A DNA stretch of 64,000 nt from Paragorgia papillata (GCA_035771165.1 JAWNZC010000347.1:1896501-1960500), one strand, 5' to 3'; numbered from the stretch's first letter, positions 39,700 to 50,579 are shown. The notes: a model not told the origin generated them from the sequence alone. A program made the numbers and translations.

Positions 39700-39918
39700 C
39701 TAGGTGTTGGTTTTACGGAGGGAGGAAAACCGGAGTACCCGGCGAAAAACCCTCGAAGCACAGGAGAGATCAACTACAACTCTACTCGCATAAGTTCCAA
39801 GCTCGACAACGGGGTCATTCCCAAGCGGTCACCCATCTAAGTACTAACCCCGTCCAACCGGGCTTAACTATTGGTGAGAGGCAGCGCGCTAACAGCACAC
39901 GCCATCCGTGCTCCCACT
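39700..39918 (-). mobile_element. SINE with 5S-rRNA-like head, copy 2
   Basis: It is colinear with the copy at 23735. The 5S-like part is 39915-39806 on the minus strand, with TTAGTACTTAGATGGG, ACCGCTTGGGAATG and AAGCCCGGTTGG. The body continues to CGGAGGGAGGAAAACC. A third fragment with only this body end is at 44381-44460. Confidence 0.78.
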
Positions 39919-39924
39919 AATTGA

Positions 39925-40020
39925 CGTTTGGTAGACGCTCGTCAAGCTCAAATACTCAGAAAATATTTCTGAGACCCAAACAGGGAGTGGACCCACCCAA
40001 CGACCATTCTTGGTTTGCAC
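39925..40020 (-). mobile_element. Possible tRNA-derived SINE fragment
   Basis: CGTCAAGCTCAAATACTCAG and AAATATTTCTGAG match the body of the element at 46965-47106, but the B-box region here has decayed. Confidence 0.45.
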
Positions 40021-41787
40021 TTGACGTCATGGCGGTCATGTTGGAGGAACTTTAACAAAAGAATCTCATTAGCAGCTATTGTATGTCGAGTATGTTTTCC
40101 TCCAACATGACGCCCATTTCTTTGTCTTCTCAAGAGATTGATTGCAATCCTCCAATAGAGACTCTCGCTAGCTCGTATTCCAGGCGACATGCGACTCTAC
40201 TCTGCCTAACGTCAGACGATTTTAACCCTCAGAGCAAAGCCTTTTCCTTGGGCTTGGTTTCCTTCAAGGAAAAGAAAGCTCTTCTTGGAAGGTAAACGAT
40301 TTTACTCGTCACAGACACAATCCACCGACGGAAGGCGTATATGAATGTAGGAAAATCTGGCCCTCCCTACGACTCAAGAGACTCTGAATCAATGATTCTG
40401 AAGATTTTCTGGCTTTTATTTTCATATATTTAATGCCTGTTATATAGAAAATGGATACGACTTCTTAACTGAGAGCAAAGTATATTATACATCTAAAGTA
40501 TTTACAAAAAATGGGTATTAAAATATATGTATCTATATATATATACATCACTGAAGTCAGGATTATATTAATTTCAGTTCTGTCGTATTAAAGTCCCCTG
40601 ACTTGCAAAATTTGATTAATTGGATTTCTAGCTTGCAATTTCGAGATCAGTTATATATTTTCAGTTTTGATATTTAAAGACTTTAGACATAAAGCCAATA
40701 TCCAGTTTCTTTACATGTGATTGCACTTGAATATTTTATATGAATGCCATATATTAAATTACATTTATTAGGAAGCTAGCGTTCGTCTCGTTACATCTAT
40801 AGTAACCGACTTGATAAGCATATCACTATTATATGAACCACGCTTTAATAGAAATCCTTATGTACGGCCCAAAAAAGGATTGAATAAACATCCTCCTCAT
40901 TTCTAAAGTGCTTGTAGGCGGTTCTCGTAAATATAGGCCGGTGTACACAAACGTTAACGTTGGATGCCCTTGGCTCTTTCTCGAATGTCTTAAGACAGAT
41001 TTCGTGTCATTAAGGTTGTGTCAACAAGCATTTAGGAGTTGTTGCTTTGCTACTCGTGTGATGAGAAACTTGACACAGAATGTGCAGTATTCAATGATGT
41101 TCATGTTTCTAGTGACATTCTTTTTTGTCTTTTTTCAGTTTTACGAAAGAAATGCTAAAGGAATCCTAATTCAGTTCGACAATAGTTGATTATATTGTTA
41201 TTATATATGCTATAGTTTTGTTTGACTTAATGACATCGCAATATGCAAAATATTGTTGATATTTGACACTATAGTACACACAGCAACCAGTCACATTCAA
41301 ATGGTTGTGACTGAACGTTTATCGTGTTGTCTTATCGCACGATTATGACAAATATATACTGAGTCACCACCTTAAATTAGCAACAGCCTCACGTTTGATC
41401 ACGTTTGTTTGATATCTCCGCGAGGTCTGACTAGCGGTTTTATATATTATTTTTATAAGAAATTTAAACAGTGTTTACAATAATTATACCCAAGGCCAAA
41501 AATGCCCAAAGGATTAAGGATATGCAATGTCGCATCCTTTTACATGTGTTTCTGGGCGTCGTTTTCACTTTGTCAAGATGTCAGAGCTTCTTCCTCAGTG
41601 ATTCATTGTAATAATATACCCAACAAAGTGTTCTTAAAGCCAAAGTACAACCGCTTTTCTTTCAGGAAGTGTTCAACCACGGTTTAAAATTAGCCAAATA
41701 GTATTGTAACCTTGGTCTTATTCCTTACATTTGTGCACTCAACTTCCAATTACTCTAAACTGTAATTTGTCTGAAAGAACAACTGAT
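40020..41787. other. Intergenic DNA, nothing recognised
   Basis: A solo copy of the satellite/M3 core (CTAACGTCAGACGATTTTA) is near 40207, and a small hairpin (CCTTTTCCTTG..CAAGGAAAAG) near 40240. The frames at 40908-41189 and 41502-41687 have no domain. Confidence 0.5.
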
Positions 41788-42465
41788 TTAAATGAGTATC
41801 CCTTCATGACTGCTCGACGAGTTCCTCCTCTTCCTTCTCCTTCGGTTTCGCCTCGTTGATTTAGGAGTTCTCTCTTCGTATGCTCGTTCCTTTGGGTTCT
41901 CTCCTCGACATTCAGCGATCATTTTCCCTAGTATCTTCAGACCTTCGTTGAACCCGTCCCCAACGTAAGACGAGGATGCTTCCACATGCCATAAATGCCT
42001 ACCACTTAGTTCATTTAACTTCAATTCCTTGGCAATCATGTCGGGTGATAATGCTCCAACAGTGTCTTGCTTGTTCGCTATTATTAAAATCGGTACCGCA
42101 CTGAGCTGGGCTGACTCCGAATTGAGTAGATTAAACAGTTCATGTCTCGCTTCCTCCATCCGACTCTGATCCACACTGTCCACTACAAACACCACTCCTT
42201 CTGTTTTTCGGACATACGCTCTCCACAACGGTCTATTAGATTCTCTCCCACCAATATCCCAGATCTTAAACTTCAGTTTTTTCGTTACCGATACGCACTC
42301 GACGTTAAAGGCCATCGTTGGATACGTCTTAATATTTTCCTTCAATTTCGATTTGTACATTATGCTCGTCTTGCCAGCGTTGTCGAGTCCTAACATGACT
42401 ATATGATAGGGGGATGACACAGCCGAAGAGATCCTTTCTAAGGATACCATCAACAGATTCCCCAT
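41788..42465 (-). CDS. ARL4-like small GTPase
   Basis: This intronless gene encodes 225 residues from the MGN start at 42465. The frame is open 22 codons further upstream, but MGN gives the glycine-2 needed for N-myristoylation. The ARF/ARL fold is complete: P-loop GLDNAGKT (26-33), switch-I threonine (50), WDIGGRE (69-75), NKQD (131-134). The VVFVVDSVD..RMEEAR wording and a C-terminal basic tail (about 204-215, RRNRRRRKRR) fit ARL4/ARL11-like members. In these the tail targets the plasma membrane and nucleus, and they signal to actin and Arf6. The catalytic glutamine of GGQE is arginine (74), so hydrolysis may be very slow. The tail is followed by SSSSHEGILI, longer than in human ARL4. CCAAT and TATA boxes sit upstream. 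Confidence 0.85.
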   Translation of the reverse strand: MGNLLMVSLERISSAVSSPYHIVMLGLDNAGKTSIMYKSKLKENIKTYPTMAFNVECVSVTKKLKFKIWDIGGRESNRPLWRAYVRKTEGVVFVVDSVDQSRMEEARHELFNLLNSESAQLSAVPILIIANKQDTVGALSPDMIAKELKLNELSGRHLWHVEASSSYVGDGFNEGLKILGKMIAECRGENPKERAYEERTPKSTRRNRRRRKRRNSSSSHEGILI

Positions 42466-42622
42466 TGCCAAGTTCACTCCGTATAAACCAAGACTGAGTA
42501 TATCGTAATATATATAGTATAAATTATTCAAAATACACAGCGACTCGAGATTATATACCGACCAAAACTCGGTTATCAGTTTTCAGCTCTTAGCCAAACC
42601 ACACAAATTCTTGTGGCTACCA

Positions 42623-42680
42623 CTTTATAGATTTAGAAGATATCCTTCTGCAATGCTCTTCTTCTGAACTTTCTCATTGG
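42623..42680 (-). promoter_or_regulatory. CCAAT and TATA boxes of the ARL4-like gene
   Basis: On the minus strand, CCAAT is at 42680-42676 and TATAAAG at 42629-42623, 47 bases apart. A start near 42598 would give a leader of about 130 bases. A second TATATAA is near 42552-42558. Confidence 0.5.
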
Positions 42681-42889
42681 AGCACTGTTTAGAACGTATC
42701 AATTGTACTAAACCGCAGCCCACTATCGCAACTCCACCGTTGCGGGGGCGACTATATGAGTTATTTACCATACAACTATCCTATTGGTTGAAGGAGGTGT
42801 ATATTTAAATAGAAAACATACGTCATGTACTACAGGATATCATGACTCCCAGCTGACTTATAGTCAGTTATGTGTCGTATTTGTGACTC

Positions 42890-43051
42890 ATGATGTACAA
42901 GGAAATAGATACAGCCATTTCGCACCTGTCCCTTGTGACAGGTTTCCATGACATTATCACGAAGCTCATCGACCACGACCAGACCAAGAGGTTACCAAGG
43001 ACACATCATTCTTCATCTGCAGATTGTCGGAATTTTAAGTGCACTTTTTAA
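42890..43051 (+). CDS. Possible small protein, 53 residues, divergent from the ARL4-like gene
   Basis: An ATGATG start and a stop at 43049-43051 enclose a frame with balanced, protein-like composition (YKEIDTAISHLSLVTGFHDI, then LIDHDQTKR). A TATTTAAATA motif near 42802 and an inverted CCAAT at 42782-42786 lie upstream. I do not recognise the protein, and no splice partner was seen. It may be chance. Confidence 0.22.
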   Translation: MMYKEIDTAISHLSLVTGFHDIITKLIDHDQTKRLPRTHHSSSADCRNFKCTF

Positions 43052-44025
<974 letters not shown>

Positions 44026-44710
44026 AATATTTATAAACCGCGCAGGAGGGCTTTATCGGATATAAAACACGAGGCGATAGCCGAGTGTTTTAGAGCCGAT
44101 AAAGCCCGTACTGCAAGGTTTTTAAATGGCTTCTAAAAAGAATCACTTCATACGTTCATTGGCGAAGAAATTTTGAAAATTAAGCTTATCTCAGCCGTTA
44201 AAAACCAGCGAGAAACTTATTAGAGCGAGTCTATATCACATATATAGATCCGATACGCTCATGATTTTTCTTTGTGTTTTCCTCACACACATATATATAT
44301 ATATATATACTGATACTATAATACTGATAACCCAATGGCCATCACCTGTTGATGGAACTAGTTTGTATAATTAACTGGGAAAACAATGGTGTTGATTTTG
44401 CGGAGGAAGGAAAACTCAAGAACCCACAATGAAAAACCCTCGAGGCAAAGTTTGATGTATTTAAAAATCATAGCCAAACCTTGCCGGAAAGCGTAGAATA
44501 AGTGAAATGGGTGTGAAATGTGAATACCAACCAACTAACGTAATTGTCCGAACTTGACGTCAGACTCTTTTTTTTATTCTTTTTAATTTCGTGTATTGTT
44601 TTAACCCTTTTACCTCCTATATTTATACTAGAATTGCGAGTTTGACGTCAGTAGAATGCAGTACGGATTGGAAAATACCGTATTTAGTATACAGACTATT
44701 TTCAAGACTA
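44026..44710. other. Intergenic DNA with repeat fragments
   Basis: ACACGAGGCGATAGCCGAGT near 44068 is shared with the MITE at 45766-46393. A (TA)n run is near 44290 and a fragment of the 5S-headed SINE body at 44381-44460. No gene seen. Confidence 0.5.
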
Positions 44711-44713
44711 TAA

Positions 44714-44922
44714 TCGAAATCTGATATAGTAAGGTTTATACTGCCGAAACAGAGAACGTAGGAGTGTAACGTTTCGAGCGAATGCCTTCGTTAGGGAGAA
44801 CGTGACGAAGGGCCTTCGCTCGAAACGTTAGACTCCTACGCTATCTGTTTCGGCAGTATATCTAAGCTTACTATATTTCGATTGTTGTTTCAGCACTGCC
44901 TACGCAGCACGCTACTTTCAAT
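44714..44922. mobile_element. Inverted-repeat MITE (GTTTCGGCAG family)
   Basis: ACTGCCGAAACAGAGAACGT and CGTTTCGAGCGAATGCC are mirrored by GGCCTTCGCTCGAAACG and CTGTTTCGGCAGTATAT. A constant tail ending CTGCCTACGCAGCACGC follows. It recurs at about 12000, 23127 and 61040. Confidence 0.7.
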
Positions 44923-45205
44923 TATATACACTATAGAAGGTTCTCTGCCAATCAAAATCATAACCGCAAAGCCACAAAAACAGCCGACTTTCCGTTCTTC
45001 AAAACACAGTCAGATAGACTAGTAAAGTGTCAAGGGTGCAAGTTACACGTATATCAGCTAAATATCTATCGAAAATACACTTGTGATGAGTAAAGGCATT
45101 CTTTCAGTCAGTAATTCTTTAGTTTTGGTAAATTTCCCGACATTTTGTCAGTTGTTGCCACCGCACTGGCCTTTGAAATACTTCCTTATAACATATAACC
45201 CTTTA

Positions 45206-45548
45206 AGCCCTAATCAAACGAGAACGCAAGTCATCGCAAGTTGGCAGTCACGCTATCTCAGTCAGCCGCTCTGAATAATTTCCCGAAAATATTATGTACC
45301 GCGACAAAGTTAAAACTTGTTTAAAGCCCTAATCAAACGAGAACGCAAGTCATCGCAAGTTGGCAGTCACGCTATCTCAGCCAGCCGCTCTGAATAGTTT
45401 CTCGAAAATATCATGTACCGCGACAAAGTTAAAACTTGTTTAAAACACTCATGAAACCTTTATTTTGTTAATTTCGGTGTTCGAACGACCGCCACAGAAA
45501 TTCTGACTGCCAACTTGCGATGACTTGCGTTCTCGTTTGATTAGGGCT
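45206..45548. mobile_element. MITE with TTA duplication (family M2, copy 2), internally duplicated
   Basis: Same ends as 1928-2152, with TTA at 45203-45205 and 45549-45551. The left part (about 0.11 kb, from AGCCCTAATC to TTAAAACTTG) occurs twice in tandem, which accounts for the extra length. The two halves are very similar, so the duplication is recent. Confidence 0.78.
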
Positions 45549-45765
45549 TTACTGTCCGGTATTTGCCTCGCGTTCAGAGAATTCAAAAGGCAACAGCTGC
45601 CAGTGAAGGGCCAGTATATAGATATAGACATCCTCTGCTGTTCGGATTTCCGAGGTCTCCACTTGACGAGTAGAATTGTCTGGCAATTATTAGACAGAAT
45701 AAAGTTGAATAACTTGACATGCACATATACGGCAACAGTGAAAAAAATAGTGAAGTAATATTCAA

Positions 45766-46393
45766 AAACTCATTAATAATTCCGATGAGAAAAACACAAA
45801 GGAAATCAGTACCATGTCCGTGGTTTTATATACTTGATAAAACTTCTTGAGGTCAGAAAGAATACTAATGAACATACAATTTTATATAAAGAATACTAAT
45901 GAACATACAATTTTATATAAAGAATACTAATGAACATACAATTTTATATAAAGAATACTAATGAACATAACATCCAATAACGAATCGTTTTTGAAGCCAT
46001 TCAAAACACTCGCATCACGTGTTTTATCAGATCTAAAACACTTGGGCTGCGCCCTCGTGGTTTTAAATCAGATAAAACACTCCTGCTCGTGTTTTAAAAT
46101 TTAAATATTACTTCAAAACATGAGCAGCAGTATTTTATCAGATTTAAAACACGAGGCGATAGCCGAGTATTTTAGATCTGATAAAACACGTACTGCGAAT
46201 GTTTTAAATAGCTTCAAAAACGACCCATTTGGTAAGTTCATTGGCGTAGTAAGTTTGAAAAATAACGTTGTCTAAGGCGAGAAAATCAAAACTAAAGTTT
46301 ATGTAAATCAGGAGGATTCTTTATCAGATATAAAACCACGGACATGGTACTGATTTCCTTTGTGTTTTTCTTATGAATTATTAATGAGTTTGA
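45766..46393. mobile_element. Large MITE with about 60-bp terminal inverted repeats
   Basis: The left arm (AACTCATTAATAATTC, AAACACAAAGGAAATCAGTA, CCATGTCCGTGGTTTTAT) is mirrored at 46330-46393. Inside are a 31-bp tandem repeat (45860-45970) and a mirrored TTTTATCAGAT/GCGATAGCCGAG block. End fragments of the same family occur near 5447, 15985 and 58545. No coding capacity. Confidence 0.72.
45860..45970. repeat. 31-bp tandem repeat, about 3.5 copies
   Basis: AATACTAATGAACATACAAT followed by TTTATATAAAG, repeated nearly without change. Confidence 0.93.
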
Positions 46394-46747
46394 GAATACA
46401 GTTAAAAATACGTAAAAAAAAATCATAAAAAAGCGCAATACCGTGTCGAAAATTAAAAGAATACCGAAACCGCTTGAATGGCTAAAACAAAATACCGTAT
46501 CGAAGCTGCAAAATTACCGAAATACCGTACGAAAAAACCGGCAATACCGAAAATCCTAGTGTCCACTCAATGAAATGTGTATTTTTTTGAGAATACGCAT
46601 TCCCCCAAACAATGAATTTCACACTTTGCTGATTTCTTAATTTAATAGTTTTTAACAGTTTTCCCTCAGTAAGTACCTTTATCAACTCCCAAATTACTAA
46701 CTGTACAAGCCACACTAGTAGCGAAATGTTTATAACAGTTGTTCCAA

Positions 46748-47130
46748 TCACTTTTCTTTCATTTCCCTGACGGCTTTTTCTATAAATTTCACATGACTTG
46801 GTTTGTAGCCATTGACATTGCCTCCATCAGTGTAACCCCAAGCTATGGAAGAAAAAAATGAAATATTACTGGGGACTCGGAGACTGCATATACCTCCACC
46901 AGTGGGTTACTGAGACCCCTGAGAGAAGTTACACTATACTGCATTGCTTGCATATATGCTTATATAACAGACGTTTGTTGGATGTTTGTCAAGCTCAATT
47001 ACTCAGAAAATATTTCTGAGCCCCAGACAGGGTTTGAACCTGCAACCAGTCACTGGAAAGTGACCGGTTAGAGTTTCAGATGCTAGTCCTTTCATGAAAA
47101 CCTGTGCAGTGCTTTATGAGATATCCTGGT

Positions 47131-47205
<75 letters not shown>

Positions 47206-49437
47206 CCATCAGACAGACAGGCACAGACAGACAGGCACAGACAGACAGATATATATATATATATATAATTATATATATATATATAGTTCAATCTACAGAC
47301 ACGGTGTTTCGCTGTACTACAGCTCATCAGTGTAGCTTGGAACAATCTGAATGAATTTTAGAGATGAGCCGATCACGAAAATTGCCGATTACTGAAGCCG
47401 ATTAATCGGTGGCCGATTATTTAAACTAATCGGCCGATTAATCGGCATATACCGATTATCGGTAAGTTGTTGGTTACCAATCCCCGCGCAGTTTCGCAAT
47501 GTTTATTGAGCTTGCTAGGGGAAAACAATATTTTGGAAATATAACAGAAATCAAGGTTTTGCTAGAAGAGTGAAAAGAAAATGGATTGTGTTGCATACTA
47601 AACATTTATTGCGCGTTTTGTTTGTTTACAAATTAAGCAATAGCGCAGTATTCACTATTCATCTCTGTCCGTTTTGTAATTCTTGTTTTCAAATTTCACA
47701 GAAAATACCTTGAGAATTAATTTCGCTTTTTGCTTATAAAATATAAATAGCAATCCCAGTATATGCTAAGCAATTATCACAGAAGAATTACGAGGAAAAA
47801 AACAAGAGAATTGTTAATGTTAATTTGTTTTATTTTGTTGGAATATTAATTTATTATAGTAAATACGTTTGACACAATTCTGAGTTCTGCACACACACAA
47901 TACAAAATCATTAAAATTATTCATGAATATTCAAAGTTCAACTTCGGCAAATTATGATGCAGAAACAAAATGTTATCAGCTTTATGCGGTGCTAGCCTGC
48001 TTCTTTTCTCCGTAGAAATGTTCCCTGCCTCGCTGAAGACGCGTTCAGAATAGACACTTGAACTGGGAGGGCTCAGGTACTTCAGCAAAACTTTAAACAC
48101 GTTAGGGTAAGCAAGTTTCTTTGCTTGCCACCAAGCATAAGGGCATGCTTGCAATGGCTGTAGCGGAAGGGCGAGAAAAGCGTTGATCTCTTCTTTCACA
48201 TCGCGACTGCCATTCAAAGTGCTGTCGTTCGACCCAATAATCTCATCAAAGCAGGACCATAGGTCCTTATGAGGTCCAGCGCTGCGTCTCTTTTCTTGGG
48301 TGGAGATGTTATCATTCGTTACTTGACTTACTTCCTCAATCGAAGATCCTGTGAGACGACAAACTTCATCTACCAGCGCAGTACGACCATCACTTCTTCC
48401 AAACTTCGTCTTGAACCTAGGATCCACAGTTGTGACCAAAATGTAGTTGTTGTCTTCAAAGATTGTTTGAAATATTTGCTCTAAGGCAACACTCAACTCG
48501 TCGCGCATTATACGAACACCGGTGGTCTTTTCCCCGTCGTCTTTGCTTAAAAATTTCTTGAGCACGGTGATGGCAGGAATTACCTCTGAGATGCACGAGT
48601 TGTTTTTGCTCATCAGTTTTGTGTACTCCTCGAACGGCTGTAGCAAGTGAAGGACCTTGTCCATGAGACCCCATTCGTTAAATGACAGCATCGCAATCGG
48701 CGTTGCATAAAGCACAACCGCTCGTTTGTTCTCTAGCAATCTTTTCTCTTCAAATTTTGAGGAATGAAATACTGACGTTTCGAGCGGAGCCCTTCATCAA
48801 AGTAAAACATTTTACTCTGATAGTGATGAAGGGCTCCGATGGAAATGTCAGTATTTGTTCTTCAAAATTTTGGCTGTTCACAACCTTTTCACTTTGATAG
48901 TGACAAAAAAAAATATTATATTTTCGAACATTTTTTTTATATAAATAAAAAGCCGGTTTGTTCAGGTTCTTCTTCTTTTTTTATAGCCAACAAAAATAAG
49001 CGAAGATTTTGTAAGGCGGCCGCGTATAAGTATTTGCATCATCAACAATCTCTAACGCTCTCGCAATCGGTTCGTTATGACTCACTCGGCATGTATTTGC
49101 ACCATGTGTGAAGAAGTTGAAATGCCGATTATTTTGCCGATTATTCAAAATAATCGGCCGATTACCGATTATTTTAAATTGGCCGATTAATCGGCTTTGC
49201 CGATTAGTTTCCGATTAATCGGCTCATCTCTAATGAATTTCATCAATTACTTATACACATGCGATCATCAGTGACAACTGCATGTGGGACAGCATCTGTG
49301 AAGTACATTCAGATAGCGTGAAGTGCACATGGGCCCAGAGTGCTCAAACTTCCACAAGGGTAGTGAGCGTTGCATTATCGCTAATACCCACGGCAACTTC
49401 ACAGAATGCTCAACAACACCGAAGTGAAGGAGCATAT

Positions 49438-49489
<52 letters not shown>

Positions 49490-49540
49490 TCCTTCTAAAT
49501 ATATATATATATATATACAGACACACACACACACACACAC

Positions 49541-49593
<53 letters not shown>

Positions 49594-49876
49594 GGCAAAA
49601 ACAACATGGTGGATGTAATTTCTTACCATCTCTCTTATAAAGTTGAAATGCTTGCCAGTAATCATCAATCTCTTTCTTACAGTTGTCTTTGAAATTCATT
49701 TCTTCTCTTCGGTAGCAATCTCGAAGTCTTTCATGGTATATTTTAACCTTCTCAATGTGAACAATCTTGTCTCTTGCCCATTGGCCTTTTGCTTCGTAAA
49801 ATGCTACTGGGTCAAGACAATCAATTTCATCAAAAGATGGTCCTCTGTCTGAATAATACTTCTTAAAGTTCTCCAT
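46748..49876 (-). CDS. NDUFB10: Complex I subunit NDUFB10 (PDSW)
   Basis: Two exons, 49876-49627 and 46842-46748, join in phase to 114 residues. NDUFB10 is an accessory subunit of the membrane arm of mitochondrial complex I, facing the intermembrane space. The matching part is DEIDCLDPVAFYEAKGQW, then the paired-cysteine segment RDCYRREEMNFKDNCKKEI (C-x11-C) and DDYWQAFQLY. Exon 2 adds WGYTDGGNVNGYKPSHVKF. The protein is much shorter than vertebrate NDUFB10 (about 170 residues): the N-terminal 50 or so residues are absent. An in-frame TAA directly precedes the ATG, so extra N-terminal residues cannot come from this exon. The 2.8-kb intron holds microsatellites, a hammerhead element in sense orientation and an hAT transposon. 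Family identity is fairly good; the N-terminus is the weak point. Confidence 0.74.
46965..47106 (-). mobile_element. Possible tRNA-derived SINE
   Basis: On the minus strand, GCAGGTTCAAACCCTGTC is a good polymerase III B box, preceded by tRNA-like wording (AGCATCTGAAACTCTAACC). A body shared with 39925-40020 follows (TCAGAAATATTTTCTGAG). The A box is not clear, so the tRNA origin is tentative. Confidence 0.42.
47132..47208. repeat. (CAGA)n microsatellite, left flank of element B
   Basis: About 19 tetramers. A decayed continuation and then (TA)n follow to 47285. Confidence 0.95.
47293..47335 (-). ncRNA. Type-I hammerhead ribozyme B
   Basis: Minus strand: CUACA (47335-47331) pairs with UGUAG (47297-47293). 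CUGAUGA is at 47330-47324. Stem II is GCUGU-AGU-ACAGC with all Watson-Crick pairs, where copy A has one G-U. GAAA, stem III CACCGUG, then UC follow; cleavage would follow C47298. It lies in the NDUFB10 intron in sense orientation. Confidence 0.87.
47921..48757 (-). pseudogene. hAT transposase C-terminal remnant (ZBED-like)
   Basis: The frame continues from about 48757, without an ATG start, to the stop at 47921, for about 275 residues. It matches the later part of hAT transposases: RAVVLYATPIAMLSFNEWGL, then LLQPFEEYTKLMS, and the C-terminal dimerisation region YAWWQAKKLAYPNV..YLSPPSSSVYSERVFSEAG with LFLHHNL. The BED zinc finger and first catalytic region are missing. Where they should be lies an inverted-repeat element (48765-48890). 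It cannot be an active transposase alone. Confidence 0.85.
48765..48890. repeat. Inverted-repeat element inside the hAT remnant
   Basis: ATACTGACGTTTCGAGCGGA and GCCCTTCATC are mirrored by GATGAAGGGC and TCCGATGGAAATGTCAGTAT. A related copy is at 22035-22170 in CHTF18. Confidence 0.7.
49437..49592. repeat. TA / CA / CAGA compound microsatellite, right flank of element B
   Basis: (TA)n, an interruption TGCTCCTTCTAA, (TA)n, (CA)n, then (CAGA)n to 49592. It mirrors the composition of the left flank. Confidence 0.93.
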
Positions 49877-50570
49877 TTACCTAAACAGATTTCAAAAAAA
49901 GAAACTCACTACATATATATTGGAGGTGCAGTGTTAACCCTCAGACACAAATACCTACGGTAATTGATTTTTAAAATATTATTGTACGATCACAATATTT
50001 ATCATAATCAAAATTTATGATGATTATGCAGATGCAAAAAGAATAATTAATAAATAAAATATTAATTGGAGGGACAATTGAATAGACTGACCCTTTCACA
50101 GTTTAAAAAATGCATGCTGGGTGATCGTGGCAAATATTGAAGATAAGCTTGAACACTAAAGTCCATATAAACAGCTACAAGTATTTTTTTTGCCCTGATC
50201 TCAACATGCACATTTAACAATGAAAATATCTATTTATCTTGGGAAATTATTAATATTTATACTGTAAATTATATCTCTCAGTTTTCCTTCATTATTACAC
50301 TTTTAACAGCAAAATGAATGTAAATTATTTACTCACAAAGAAACTAAAGGATTCAGCTGTCAATATCTGTTCTAAAAAGTGAATAATTGCAGCAATACCA
50401 ACTCAATCCATTGAAAACAAAATTGATCAACTCAAACTGTATTAATTTTATCCAACTTTTACCCGAGCGAATAGAAAAAGGACTGGTAACCATTTCAACT
50501 CAGACGCATACGTGTCTTATAGTCACCGCTGACCAGACCTTGAATATGTGTTGCTGACTCAGCTGAATGT
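49877..50570. other. Divergent promoter region between NDUFB10 and RPL3
   Basis: About 0.7 kb of AT-rich DNA shared by the two head-to-head genes. I could not find a further NDUFB10 5' exon here. Confidence 0.5.
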
Positions 50571-50579
50571 CTTTCTCTT
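50571..50579 (+). promoter_or_regulatory. Possible 5'TOP start of RPL3
   Basis: The pyrimidine tract CTTTCTCTT lies 32 bases before the ATG. A cap on its first C would give a 5'TOP leader, the usual mark of translationally controlled ribosomal-protein mRNAs. Confidence 0.5.

Larger units (their letters stand above)
47359..49232 (-). mobile_element. hAT transposon, 1.87 kb, internally deleted
   Basis: The terminal inverted repeats begin TAGAGATGAGCCGAT and end ATCGGCTCATCTCTA. An exact 8-bp target duplication, ATGAATTT, is at 47351-47358 and 49233-49240, the hAT hallmark. Subterminal regions are packed with CCGATTAATCGG-like motifs, which may serve as transposase binding sites. It encodes only the C-terminal part of a transposase. 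It interrupts hammerhead element B; the matching site in element A (about 17910) has one ATGAATTT. Confidence 0.92.
47286..49436 (-). mobile_element. Hammerhead-bearing element B, split by an hAT transposon
   Basis: Apart from the hAT insertion (47359-49232) the element is 47286-47358 plus 49241-49436, about 270 bp. It runs colinear with element A from GTTCAATCTACAGACACGG to AGTGCACATG. It is bounded by (TA)n on both sides, and beyond these by (CAGA)n on both sides. Same strand as NDUFB10. Confidence 0.65.

Noticed and set aside
40908..41189. 93-residue frame with a hydrophobic stretch
   Set aside because: No domain, promoter or splice context.
48269..49111. Plus-strand frames inside the hAT element
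   Set aside because: Antisense shadows of the transposase remnant and inverted repeats.
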